Shown in pieces: positions 49,403 to 59,550 of a stretch of DNA of 64,000 nt (positions are counted from its first letter, which is position 1; each line of letters begins with the position of its first letter). The notes under the pieces are model-generated. The model made no database searches and was not told the origin of the DNA. It saw only the letters and a list, made by a program, of their open reading frames with translations. Source of the stretch: Petunia secreta (Eukaryota; Streptophyta; Magnoliopsida; Solanales; Solanaceae); NCBI GenBank assembly GCA_029990175.1, contig JARKIP010000011.1:25642001-25706000 (forward strand), given 5' to 3'. Both the position numbers and the translations under genes were made by a program.

Positions 49403-49415
49403 TGGTATCAGAGCC
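49403..49415 (+). other. Primer-binding site of the TRIM
   Basis: TGGTATCAGAGCC, complementary to initiator tRNA-Met, follows the LTR with no spacer. Confidence 0.95.
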
Positions 49416-49504
49416 TCTACGATCGTGGTAGAGATTCAAATAGCTTCCGCAACCGACAGGTGGCGCCGGCCAATGCCACCCGCTGGCCAAAACAACCACC
49501 CAAC

Positions 49505-49508
<4 letters not shown>

Positions 49509-49549
<41 letters not shown>
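49509..49549. repeat. (AT)n microsatellite in the TRIM
   Basis: About 20 AT units lie between the PBS and the hairpin array. Confidence 0.95.
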
Positions 49550-49553
<4 letters not shown>

Positions 49554-49924
49554 GATTGAGAAAAGATTGCAAGTTTAAGCAAGGGAGAACAAATATGGCT
49601 TTAGAGGAAGAAACTCCTCTCTAAAAATCAGGGAGAAGTGGATAAAAATTAATAGTTGGAGAGAAGTGCTCCAACAAAAGTGCAAGTTGGTGAGAAGTGC
49701 ACCAACAATTGAATGTTGAAGAGAAGTGCTTCAACGGCCCAAAAAAAAAAAAGATGTAGAAGAGAAGTGTTTCAACAAAAAAAAAAAAGTGACGTCGAAG
49801 AGAAGTGTTTCAACAATGAACGTTGATGAGAAGTGCATCAACAAAATTGAAAGTTGGAGAGAAGTGCTCCAACACAAATGAAAGCTGAAGAGAAGTGCTT
49901 CAATAATAGAAGGTTGGTGAGAAG

Positions 49925-50600
49925 TGATGGCAATTTAGAGTATTTTAAAAGATATCCTACTTATCTTTATGCATGGAATGTTGTGGACATTTGTCCATAA
50001 TGGTTTGAGAGGTGGCAATGTACTTGCTTAAGTGTCAACCATATTTGAGAAGTGGCATTATGCATGGGATAAGTGGCAAACTTGATGACAAGTGTACATA
50101 CACTTGTCAACCTACTATGGCTTCATCCCCTCTATAAATACCAAGGAGATTGGTCATTCAAAAACCATCTAAATAAAAAGCCTTAGCCGTTCAATACTCT
50201 CTTTAGTAATATAGCCTTTTCCTTAGCTACTATTTTCTTTCTAGCCACTATTTAACTATTAGCCACCACTTCAACATAAATAGCCACCTAAAATATAGCC
50301 TAATCAATTATTTATCTCCACCCTAGACTTGCTGGGTACATTATATAATTTTGCTGATTCCTGATCCCTCTATATTAATAGAGGAAGGCTCGTTTTATCC
50401 TAGGGAAACATTCCAGGCTGCTGGAATAGTTTCTTAGGACAGTGCCCAGCACGACTCAGAGCACCCTATTTACACATAGACAATATAACTATATCCTTTT
50501 ATTGTTTTAGTACTCAACAATAATTTCTTTATACATCGTATTATTAATATTGTTGTTATTATCAGTATTATTGTTGTTGTTTTCCCCAATTGTTCCTACA
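49925..50600 (+). repeat. 5' LTR of the copia element
   Basis: 676 bp; TATA box TCTATAAATA at 50131-50140. Confidence 0.96.
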
Positions 50601-53600
50601 ATCTAAGAAACTATGGCAGACAATAATACTGAAAAAAGGATTGTTGATATTATCAATATCGGTGCTACCCCCACTACTCCTGGTGTGGTCGTTACTCCAT
50701 GTGAGCGTAGTCATAATATCAACAATACGAGGTATGTTAATAAGTCTCGAGGTTACAAGTCCAATAACCCCCAATTTTAAGAAAGTAAAAGGCTATAATT
50801 TTAATTGTGATAGAACGGGTTATTATGTCCAGAAAAATATAAAGATGGCAAGAAATGACAAAGAAAATAGAAATCCTCCCAAAGCTAATTTAGCTAAAGG
50901 AGATGAAATTATTGCGGCTGTCATTTCTCAAGTGAACATTGTAGGCACTTTGAAAAATTGGGTGGTAGACTCTGGGGCTACTCGGCACATTTGTACAAAT
51001 CGAGAAGCATTTACCTCCTATACAAATATAGGGGATGATAATGAAGTAGTCTACCTTACAGACTCAGGAACGGCTAAAGTCCTGGGTAAGGGTAAAATAC
51101 TCCTGAAACTAACTTCAGGAAAAACTTTATCCCTTATGGATGTGCTACATGTTCCTGATATAAGGACAAACCTGATTTCTATAGCCTTGTTATTAAAAGC
51201 TGGAGTTAAAGTGACATTTGAATCTGATAAGATTCTAATGACCAAAAATAATATTTTGGTTGGAAAGGGCTATTGTAACCAAGGACTTTTTGAACTTGAT
51301 GTTTCTAATATTATATATGAAAATACATCTGCTTCTGCTTATATGGTTGAATCTATTTCTTTGTGGCATGCTAGACTAGGACATGTTAATGTGTCATATA
51401 TACAGAAAATGCATGCAATGGGTTTAATATCTGGTTTAGACTCAAATAAAATTGATAAATGTGAAATATGTGCTGAAGCTAAAATTACTAGGAAATCTTG
51501 CTTCCCTGTTAATCGAGAAACTAAATTATTGTCTTTGATTCACACTGATTTAGGTGATTTAAAACAGACCATGACCAGAGGTGGTAAAAGATATTATGTG
51601 ACCTTTATTGATGATTTTTCTAGATATACTAAGTTGTACTTGCTTAGAAATAAAGATGACGCATTTGATGCTTTTATTTCTTATAAAACTGTGGTCGAAA
51701 ATCAACTTAGTAGAAAAATCAAAAGAATTAGATCTGATAGAGGAGGTGAATATTTGGCCTTAAATGATTTTTGTGAAAAGGAAGGAATTATTCATGAAAT
51801 AACTCCTCCATATTCACCCGAGTCTAATGGAGTTGCTGAAAGGAAAAATAGAACACTGAAAGAAATGATGAACTCCATGTTAATTAGTTCTAATGCTCCT
51901 GATAATTTGTGGGGTGAAGCAATTTTATCTGCTTGTCACCTACAAAACAGAATACCACACAAAAGAACTGGCAAAACTCCCTATGAATTGTGGAAAGGTT
52001 ATAAACCTAATTTGAAATATTTAAAAGTGTGGGGGTGTCTTGCCAAAGTTCTATTGCCTGAACCTAAAAAGAGAAAGATAGGCTCTAAAACTACTGATTG
52101 CATGTTAATTGGATATGCTGAACATAACGCTGCATATAGATTTCTTGTTTTGAAAAGTGATGTGCTTGATTGCAACACCATTATTGAGACAAAGAACGCT
52201 GAATTCTTTGAACACATTTTTCCACTGTCTGATAAGGTTTCTCATGCGCCTGTTGCAAGAAATAAAGAGACTACCTCCGCTGAGGAACTGAGAAGGAGCA
52301 AAAGGCCTAGAAAAGACTATTTTTCTTATGGAAATGATTTTCAAACTTTTATTGTGAATAATGAACCATTGAATTATTTTGAAGCTATTTCTTCTTCTGA
52401 AGCTGAATTTTGGAAAGAGGCAATTAAAGCTGAACTTGATTCTATTCTTAAAAATAAAACTTGGATTTTAACTGATTTACCTCCTGGTGCAAAACCTATA
52501 GGTTGTAAATGGATTTTCAAAAAGAAGTTTAATCCTGATGGATCTATAGAAAAATATAAAGCCCGTTTAGTAGCAAAAGGATTTTCTCAAAAAGGAAATA
52601 TTGACTATTTTGATACATTTGCACCAGTAACTAGAATTTCTTCTATTAGACTTTTAATTGCCTTAGCCTCAGTTTACAAGTTTTTTGTTCATCAAATGGA
52701 TGTCAAAACAGCATTTTTAAATGGTGACTTAGAAGAAGAAATTTATATGGTTCAGCCCGAGGGATGTGTTGTTCCTGGGCAAGAAAATAAAGTTTGTAAA
52801 TTAATTAAATCTCTTTATGGCCTTAAGCAAGCTCCTAAACAGTGGCATGAGAAATTTGATCAAGTCTTATTGAGAGACGGGTTTTCTTCTGTTGAAGTGG
52901 ATAAATGTGTTTATACTAAAGTGTTAAATGGTGATTTTGTGATAATTTGTTTATATGTTGATGACATGCTTATATTTGGTACAAGTTTAAATATTGTGCA
53001 GAGTACCAAACTGTTTTTGTCATCTAAATTTGATATGAAAGATCTGGGTGATGTGAGTATGATATTGGGAGTTAAAGTCATAAGAAGTGATGATGGTATT
53101 GTGTTGTCACAAGAACACTATGTTGAGAGACTTCTTAAGAAGTTTGATTGTTTTGATGTGACACCTGTGGCCACTCCTTATGACGCTAGCTCTCAATTGA
53201 AAAAGAATAAAGGTGACCCAGTTGCTCAGTCTAAATATGCTCAGATTATTGGGAGTGTGATGCATTTAATGAATTTTACAAGGCCTGATATAGCCTATGC
53301 TGTGTGTAGACTGAGTAGATATACTCATAATCCCAATCAAGAGCATTGGTCTGCATTAGTGAGACTGATGAAATATTTGAGAGGAACCATGAATTATGGT
53401 ATCCTGTATAGTGGATTTCCCGCTGTATTAGAAGGATACAGTGATGCTAACTGGATCTCTGATTCAGATGTGACAAAATCCACTAGTGGCTATGTATTCA
53501 CCATTGGTGGTGGTGCAATAGCATGGAGATCAGCCAAGCAAACAATAATTGCTAAATCTACTATGGAAGCAGAGTTTATAGCTCTAGAATTGACTGGTTC

Positions 53601-53901
53601 TGAGGCTGAGTGGCTAAGAAACTTCTTAACTGATATCCCTTTAACAAAGGATGTGTTGCCTCCTGTGTCTATCCATTGTGATAGTAAAGCGGCAATTGAT
53701 GTTGCCAAGAATAAATCCTATAATGGAAAACGCAGACATATTCGTCTGAGACACAAAGTTGTCAAGCAGCTGCTGAGAGATGGAATAATTTTCATTGATT
53801 ATGTAAAGTCAGAATTGAATTTAGCTGATCCTCTGACTAAACCTTTGGGAAGAAAATTAATTCTTCAAACCTCAAAAGAGATGGGGTTAAGGCTAATATG
53901 A
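50590..53901 (+). CDS. Copia pol polyprotein (protease, integrase, RT, RNase H), 1103 aa, intact from about 50770
   Basis: Genuine coding begins near NFKKVKGYN (residue 62); upstream residues are out-of-frame gag. Domains by residue: protease with WVVDSGATRHI at about 124-134; pre-integrase LWHARLGH at 257 and CEICAEAK (HHCC); integrase Asp in HTDLGD (317), Asp in RSDRGGEY (381), Glu in SNGVAERKN; RT from about 620 with APVTRISSIR, QMDVKTAFLNG and the YVDDM box at about 788; RNase H with YSDANWISD (951), STMEAEF and HCDSKAAID. No stop interrupts it to the TGA at 53899. All catalytic residues I can check are present, so it could in principle be functional, but it lacks its own gag. Confidence 0.93.
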   Translation: MFLQSKKLWQTIILKKGLLILSISVLPPLLLVWSLLHVSVVIISTIRGMLISLEVTSPITPNFKKVKGYNFNCDRTGYYVQKNIKMARNDKENRNPPKANLAKGDEIIAAVISQVNIVGTLKNWVVDSGATRHICTNREAFTSYTNIGDDNEVVYLTDSGTAKVLGKGKILLKLTSGKTLSLMDVLHVPDIRTNLISIALLLKAGVKVTFESDKILMTKNNILVGKGYCNQGLFELDVSNIIYENTSASAYMVESISLWHARLGHVNVSYIQKMHAMGLISGLDSNKIDKCEICAEAKITRKSCFPVNRETKLLSLIHTDLGDLKQTMTRGGKRYYVTFIDDFSRYTKLYLLRNKDDAFDAFISYKTVVENQLSRKIKRIRSDRGGEYLALNDFCEKEGIIHEITPPYSPESNGVAERKNRTLKEMMNSMLISSNAPDNLWGEAILSACHLQNRIPHKRTGKTPYELWKGYKPNLKYLKVWGCLAKVLLPEPKKRKIGSKTTDCMLIGYAEHNAAYRFLVLKSDVLDCNTIIETKNAEFFEHIFPLSDKVSHAPVARNKETTSAEELRRSKRPRKDYFSYGNDFQTFIVNNEPLNYFEAISSSEAEFWKEAIKAELDSILKNKTWILTDLPPGAKPIGCKWIFKKKFNPDGSIEKYKARLVAKGFSQKGNIDYFDTFAPVTRISSIRLLIALASVYKFFVHQMDVKTAFLNGDLEEEIYMVQPEGCVVPGQENKVCKLIKSLYGLKQAPKQWHEKFDQVLLRDGFSSVEVDKCVYTKVLNGDFVIICLYVDDMLIFGTSLNIVQSTKLFLSSKFDMKDLGDVSMILGVKVIRSDDGIVLSQEHYVERLLKKFDCFDVTPVATPYDASSQLKKNKGDPVAQSKYAQIIGSVMHLMNFTRPDIAYAVCRLSRYTHNPNQEHWSALVRLMKYLRGTMNYGILYSGFPAVLEGYSDANWISDSDVTKSTSGYVFTIGGGAIAWRSAKQTIIAKSTMEAEFIALELTGSEAEWLRNFLTDIPLTKDVLPPVSIHCDSKAAIDVAKNKSYNGKRRHIRLRHKVVKQLLRDGIIFIDYVKSELNLADPLTKPLGRKLILQTSKEMGLRLI
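50613..50780 (+). pseudogene. Residual copia gag N-terminus (55 aa)
   Basis: The ATG lies 12 bp after the LTR. MADNNTEKRIVDIIN begins like a copia gag, and the frame ends NKSRGYKSNNPQF at TAA 50778-50780. The central capsid domain is missing; its end and a degenerate zinc knuckle (YNFNCDRTGYYV) appear in the next frame, joined to pol. A single extra T at 50775-50778 would explain the frame change. A large internal deletion plus a 1-nt indel is the simplest reading. Confidence 0.7.
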
Positions 53902-54459
53902 TTGTCAATAGAGATGGTAACCCAACCTATGTGATTGGAGATCCCATGAAGTAGGTTCATATGGGTAATAACAAGTCGATATTGACACTGAAGTACTTAG
54001 ATGAGAGTACTTAACTGCTACTGTTTGGAGGGTTGAGTTTTAACTCTTGATGAATTCATAGTCCTTATGGATGGTGTATTTAAAGCAGTGTACACTTGAT
54101 GAATTTACCTATATGAGAGTAGGAGTGGAGCCGCTCCTATGAGATTTTAGCCAAGTCTCTAGAGCTCTCATGAATACCAGGCACGCGTACGGCCTATTCG
54201 CGCAAAACCGCGTTGAACAGCAAAATTGTGGGTCTGAATGTGACTGGTAAGACCTCTGACTTGCAAAAAGAATTATTGGTTCATAGAAATATTATATTTC
54301 ACCAGTAATTCTGTGGGTCAAGTTTTATTGGTCTAAGTTTGGTTCATAGTCCAGAAGACACCAAACCTATTGCATTTGGACCGTGTAAATTCAGCAAGTC
54401 TTATCCTCCATACTTACCCCATTGTTCTGCACCTCTTTATTCCTCAAAATCTTTTAAAA
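53902..54459 (+). other. 3' untranslated region of the copia element
   Basis: About 560 bp lies between the pol stop and the polypurine tract, with no further gene. Confidence 0.7.
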
Positions 54460-54471
54460 TATGTGGGGGAC
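54460..54471 (+). other. Polypurine tract of the copia element
   Basis: ATGTGGGGGAC immediately precedes the TGATGG of the 3' LTR. Confidence 0.85.
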
Positions 54472-55147
54472 TGATGGCAATTTAGAGTATTTTAAAAGAT
54501 ATCCTACTTATCTTTATGCATGGAATGTTGTGGACATTTGTCCATAATGGTTTGAGAGGTGGCAATGTACTTGCTTAAGTGTCAACCATATTTGAGAAGT
54601 GGCATTATGCATAGGATAAGTGGCAAACTTGATGACAAGTGTACATACACTTGTCAACCTACTATGGCTTCATCCCCTCTATAAATACCAAGGAGATTGG
54701 TCATTCAAAAACCATCCAAATAAAAAGCCTTAGCCGTTCAATACTCTCTTTAGTAATATAGCCTTTTCCTTAGCTACTATTTTCTTTCTAGCCACTATTT
54801 AACTATTAGCCACCACTTCAACATAAATAGCCACCTAAAATATAGCCTAATCAATTATTTATCTCCACCCTAGACTTGCTGGGTACATTATATAATTTTG
54901 CTGATTCCTGATCCCTCTATATTAATAGAGGAAGGCTCGTTTTATCCTGGGAAAACATTCCAGGCTGCTGGAATAGTTTCTTAGGACAGTGCCCAGCACG
55001 ACTCAGAGCACCCTATTTACACAGAGACAATATAACTATATCCTTTTATTGTTTTAGTACTCAACAATAATTTCTTTATACATCGTATTATTAATATTGT
55101 TGTTATTATCAGTATTATTGTTGTTGTTTTCCCCAATTGTTCCTACA
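54472..55147 (+). repeat. 3' LTR of the copia element
   Basis: 676 bp, five differences from the 5' LTR, no length difference. Confidence 0.96.
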
Positions 55148-55267
55148 AGAAGTGCATCAACAAACTGGAAGATTGGAGAGAAGTGCTCCAATACATCAAC
55201 AAATTGGAAGATTGGAGAGAAGTGCCCCAATACAACAAAGACTACACAACTTTGAACTAAGGGAGAA

Positions 55268-55494
55268 TGTTGAAGACTAATTCAAAGTTGATATATGAGA
55301 GCTAAATAGATTAGGTTTCATTATTAAGTAGATTATTTAATTTATGTCTGGTTAGGTTTTTAGTAAAATCATATTAGAATAGGTTTTATAGTTAAAGTCA
55401 AAGTAGGTTTTGTTTGTTATTATTAATAGGGGTGCTACCCTCTATTATATTGTGTGGTGCATAAGAATAGATCAATATATCTTATTTGTCTACA
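55268..55494 (+). repeat. 3' LTR of the TRIM
   Basis: 227 bp, about 6% different from the 5' LTR by eye; its TATA box has changed to TATTAATAGG. Confidence 0.93.
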
Positions 55495-56139
55495 ATAAAG
55501 AGCTTAAAAATTATTTTGATAAAAAAAAAACACTTAGAATAAGAAAATCCAAAGAATAAGAAAATACAAACATCCTTATGTTCTCGACTCCATTGAATCA
55601 ATCAACCATGATAAGGTGTATGCGCTAAGGGTGACTAACGGCCCGGTCCGGTCCGGAACCGGGCAAAAAAAAAAATTCAAAACCGGCTAAAAATCGGCCT
55701 ACCGGTCCGGTCTCATCCGGTTAAAAAAATTGGAGCCGGATCGGGACCGGTACCGGCGACCGTTAAGCCGCTCGGTCCGGTCCAGTCCGGTCCGGTTTAA
55801 CGGTTTTTTTAGTTTTTTTTTTAGGCAAATAAAGTTAAAATTTGAAAAACTTAACAATTTATTTAAACACCATTTGTGATAATTATGTAAATCATATTTT
55901 TTAATGAAACAAAATAATTATGTAAATTATATTTTTAATTTTATTAATGTAAAGTAAATAAATAAACACTAAACAAACGTTGATTGAAAAAGAAATACAC
56001 ACAATTTATTGAAAATTCGGGAAATACATAATTGAAATGACAAAACAAACTAGAAATTGAAAAATTACAAAGATACTAAATAAACTAGAAATTCGAAAAT
56101 ACATAATTGAAATGACATAGATATTCCCTTAGCCATCTC

Positions 56140-56402
56140 TTCAAATTTTCAATCACGCGGAATAAAGCCATTTATTCTATCTCATTCGGTCTTGTGACGT
56201 TTTTCTAAGTGTTGCCTAAACTTTCCCATCCCTCCATTGTAGTTGCCAGTATAAATTTGCCACTCTTTGTTACAGAGGCTACATTTAGCTTTATGAGTTT
56301 CAGTATCTTTCATAATAAGTTGCCACACTATAGAACGACGTCTTCGTTCCGCAATTCTTGTTTCACTAGGACCGGGAGCAGCGAGAGCTTGATTTTAAGC
56401 CA
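56140..56402 (-). pseudogene. Second BED zinc-finger fragment in the hAT element
   Basis: The minus strand starts ATGGCTTAA (stop at codon 3) and then reads IAERRRRSIVWQLIMKD, KAKCSLCNKEWQIYTGNYNG and FRQHLEKRHKTE, a BED-type finger (C-x2-C ... H-x4-H). Its upstream sequence (56450-56640) resembles the 5' region of the main transposase (59930-60060), including 'atgatgaaataat' and 'gccgtttttgg' phrases. It is therefore the promoter and first part of a related transposase gene, not an independent gene. Confidence 0.7.
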
Positions 56403-56639
56403 TTATAATTGTTTGGATTTTAGAAGAAATTTAGAAAATAGCCTTTGAGAGATAAATTGATAAAAAGTGCTAAATTGTGTAATATAATGATGAAATAATA
56501 GAGTATATATAGATAAAAATAGGTTGGGGGTACGGGGAGCGTTTAGGGGGGGGGGGGTGATAGGCAAATATAGCCGTTTTTGGCCGTTGGCCAACGCCTA
56601 TATTTAAAATAGAGCCGTTGGCCCAAACTGCCGGTCCGG

Positions 56640-57151
56640 CAGTCGCCAAATATATATTTTTTTTATTTTTTTTTTTTGTTTTTCCTTTGTGTTTTATTTA
56701 AAGTGGTGGATAATTTGAAAAATATACAACAAAATATTATCAAGTTTTTACTTGTACATATGTTTGGAATGTTTAGTTTATTTCAATGTTTAACGTTTAA
56801 ACTTAGAATTAAAAAACTTGTAGTATTTTTTTAAACTTTGAACTTTGAAGTAATGAAATTTTTGAAGTGATGATTCAAAGTTCAAATTTTTGGATTAATT
56901 GGTTAAGTTCAATATTCAAACTTTGAATTAATTTTAGAAAAATCAAATTTGAACTAATTTACAAATTAATAATTAATTGTAGTATTTTTGCGCAAACTAT
57001 AAATTAAAAATAAAAAGCATGAAGACAATAGTTGTGATTGAATTCCAAGATTTGGAGCAATTTTATTGAATTGTTTAAGACATAAGTAGTGCAACACATA
57101 CTACAATAGCTAAACTTCAAACTTGTAATTTCAAAATTCTTATTTAGAAAA
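56640..57151. other. AT-rich 3' region of the hAT transposase gene
   Basis: No gene; poly-T and AATTTTG-type runs. It holds the presumed 3' UTR of the transposase, read on the minus strand. Confidence 0.5.
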
Positions 57152-59550
57152 TTACAATTTTTTAAACATATTAGCTAGTTTCTTGAGGATAGTTGTAGGC
57201 TTTACTTTAGGAACTGGCCGCTGTTGTTCTTGTTCATCATCTCCTTCTGGTTCTTCTTCTTCTTCTTCATTGCCGGTTTGACTCCCTTCACTTGTTCCGT
57301 CACTCAAAATTTGATAGAGATATGCTTTGCCTTTTTCCTTAGTAAGTTCTGGTAGACCAAAGTTTCTTCGCTCTGCTCTGATCCAATCCCTAAATAAAAC
57401 TCCTGTCTCCATTGCCTCCTCCTTCAACGAATATCTGTGTTCTCCAATTTGAAATCTTCCTTGGCTAAAATCGTTTTCCGATGCAACTAATGAAGCTTGA
57501 ATTGTTAATATATCCCGGGCCATTTTTGAAAGAATTGGCAATTGCGATTCTTGATTCTTCCAATAATCCAACAAATGATGAGTTCCAAAGTTGTTAAGTT
57601 TCTTTGGATATTGAATTAAATACACTTGGAACTCGCTGTATTCCTCCCCGTACTCGTCCTGTTCTGAAAGCAACTTTTCATCAAGTCCCCCAAAAGTGCT
57701 CATCCCCGCCTGTGAAGAACTTTGCCCGGTGGATTGTATTGGTTCCGTTGGTGTAGCAGTGTCTCTCTATACTTTGCAAAAACAGCCACGATATCTGCAT
57801 AAACTTTAGCAATAGCCTCTTCTACACTTGGATACCCATTAGTAGCAATTTCAAAAGGAGTAATTTCTAAATTTCTATATATTTCTCTAACAAGTCGTTC
57901 AGTTTACTTAATTTTAAAAGCAGGATGCAAGACAGAAGCAATGTAAAAAAGAGGAGGAATCGAAAAAAAATATTTTCTAAATTTTTCAATCATTCTCTCT
58001 ACAGCCGGTTTGTAAATTTCATATTGCTTATATAATTTCAATAATTCCGATATTCCAGCTATATAATATAACATGGTTGGAGTAGTTGGATAATATTGAC
58101 CGGAAAATTCTAAAGTAGCGTGATAAAAATTTTGTAAAAACTGAAGAAGATGTTGAACAAGTTGCCAATCCTCATATTTAAGATGATAGATTTCCATAAA
58201 ATGTTTATTATACATATGAGAAATACGCACTCTATATTCATAAGCGACTTTCAATGCATCATATAAAGTGTTCCACCTGGTACAAACTTCCTTTGGGACT
58301 CTCCTAATTGGCATTCCTAATTCTACACATTTTCTTTCCCATTCTCGTCTTCTTTCTTGGTTTTTATTTCTAAAAATATAAGTAATAACTATTTGCACCT
58401 TTTTGATAATGTCGTTAAACAAGTCAAGACCATCTTTTACTACTAAGTTGTAAATATGACCTGCACACCTAACATGAAAAAATTCCGCAAAAGGGAGGTT
58501 CAAAATACGTATCAAATTCCTAAGTGCGTCTGTGTTGTTTGTAGTATTATCTACCGTAATACTAAAAATTTTGTTAGTTAAACAGTACGTACGACAAATT
58601 GATGAAACTTTATTCCAAATATAATTTCCCGTGTGTGGTTCATCAACAACTTTATAAGCAATAATACGTTTTTGAAATACCTAATCAGGATCTATCCAGT
58701 GAACAGTAACAGTAATATAATCACATCCATTAGTAGAACGACCCATATCCGTAGTAAGACATACTCTAGTGTCAAAGTTATCAAACATATATTGCAAATA
58801 ATCCTGATATTCGTTCTTAAATTTAATAATATCATTTTTAACAGTAGTTCTTGGAAAACCTTTAAAAGAGGGATTATATATAGACTGAACATAACGAACA
58901 AAACCAGTAGAAGAAGGAAAACTATAAGGTAAACCCTCGAGGGCAACTAGTTTAGCAATAGCTTCCCTATCCTTTTGTTTATCATAAGTAAGAAGCCCTC
59001 CTGTTGTTTGGTTAATTCTTGTTTGGGTACCCGAAGATTCATCATGCGCTATTCCCCCATGTTCGGTCCCTAAATATATACCACCCGCCCGCATTGACCA
59101 TTCTTTAGGATGTTTCTTTTGTAAGTGGGCCCTAAGTTTACCCGCCCCACCCTCATTACCCCCAGTTTTAAAAACCCACACTTTTTCACAAATACCACAC
59201 ATGGCCGTCTGCGATTCAGCATTCTTTTTTGCAAATTCCCACACCTCAGATCTTTCCTTACGTTTAACCGGTCTTCTAGTAGGAGGTACAGGAGGCACGT
59301 CAGACTGAACTTCGGGTGGACTAGCTTGAAATTCAGGTGTTTCTTCTAAATTAACTCCGCTTTGATTCCCATATCGTGTTTCTAACATTTCGTGATCAAG
59401 TATATTATCAGCGCTAACATTATGATAATATTGAGAATCATCTATGTGGATGAACTGACTAGAACTACCAGCAATTTCGTTAACCCTATTTCCCCTACGA
59501 CCACGTGCCCGCCCCCCACCACTAGTTCCAATTGAACCTCTTTGAGACAT
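57152..59550 (-). pseudogene. hAT transposase, nearly complete, two stops and one frameshift
   Basis: About 790 residues are readable from the ATG at 59550. The order is: Gly/Arg-rich N-terminus; BED finger (VWEFAKKN ... AMCGICEKVWVFKTGG ... LRAHLQKKHPKEW, about residues 103-150); RNase H-like catalytic region (CLTTDMGRSTNGCDYITV with the first Asp; ITVDNTTNNTDALRN; FFHVRCAGHIYNLVVKDGL; RWNTLYDAL); and the hATC dimerisation domain near the C-terminus (LDYWKNQESQLPILSKMARD, then SENDFSQGRFQIGEHRYSL). TAG at 58681-58683 and TAA at 57904-57906 are in frame with the start; a 1-nt shift lies near 57770. An acidic and basic tail follows. Truncated products are all that could be made. Confidence 0.9.

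Larger units (their letters stand above)
49925..55147 (+). mobile_element. Young Ty1/copia retrotransposon nested in the TRIM
   Basis: TSD agaag (49920-49924 and 55148-55152) flanks two 676-bp LTRs (TGATGG...CCTACA) that differ at only five positions. The internal region encodes an intact copia pol frame, but gag is reduced to a 55-aa stub. I find no PBS between the 5' LTR and the gag start. The polypurine tract before the 3' LTR is intact. It inserted into the loop of hairpin 9 of the TRIM. Confidence 0.96.
49655..55231 (+). ncRNA. Array of eleven covarying 21-nt hairpins in the TRIM (split by the copia)
   Basis: Each unit is 7-nt arm, loop AGAAGTG, 7-nt arm. Units and arms: 49655 GTTGGAG/CTCCAAC; 49686 GTTGGTG/CACCAAC; 49715 GTTGAAG/CTTCAAC; 49756 GTAGAAG/TTTCAAC; 49794 GTCGAAG/TTTCAAC; 49822 GTTGATG/CATCAAC; 49853 GTTGGAG/CTCCAAC; 49884 GCTGAAG/CTTCAAT; 49913 GTTGGTG with CATCAAC at 55155 (split by the copia); 55172 ATTGGAG/CTCCAAT; 55211 ATTGGAG/CCCCAAT. 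Start-to-start spacing is 28-41 bp, mostly 29-31, once the copia is removed. The loop never changes, while stem positions 1, 5 and 6 change on both arms. Whether it is transcribed is unknown; a TATA box in the LTR suggests the TRIM RNA would carry it. Confidence 0.7.
49183..55494 (+). mobile_element. TRIM-like miniature LTR retrotransposon, interrupted by a copia element
   Basis: TSD ataaa (49178-49182 and 55495-55499) flanks two LTRs of 220 and 227 bp beginning TGTTGAAG and ending CTACA. A tRNA-iMet PBS abuts the 5' LTR and a purine tract AAGGGAGAA abuts the 3' LTR. Without the nested copia (and one copy of its TSD) the element is only about 1.08 kb, and it encodes no protein, which fits a TRIM. 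I see no hammerhead core in its LTRs, so it is not obviously a retrozyme. The internal region is mainly the hairpin array. Confidence 0.92.

Noticed and set aside
49655..49904. CRISPR-like array
   Set aside because: Repeats are imperfect, palindromic, and separated by short A-rich spacers inside a plant TRIM; no cas genes, and the stems vary in a paired way rather than being constant.
49655..49904. Coding repeat (WREV-LQ-type peptides)
   Set aside because: Units fall in different frames and stops occur between them, so conservation is not at protein level.
58633..59349. Plus-strand frames of 74-99 aa within the hAT transposase
   Set aside because: They are opposite-strand shadows of the transposase gene.
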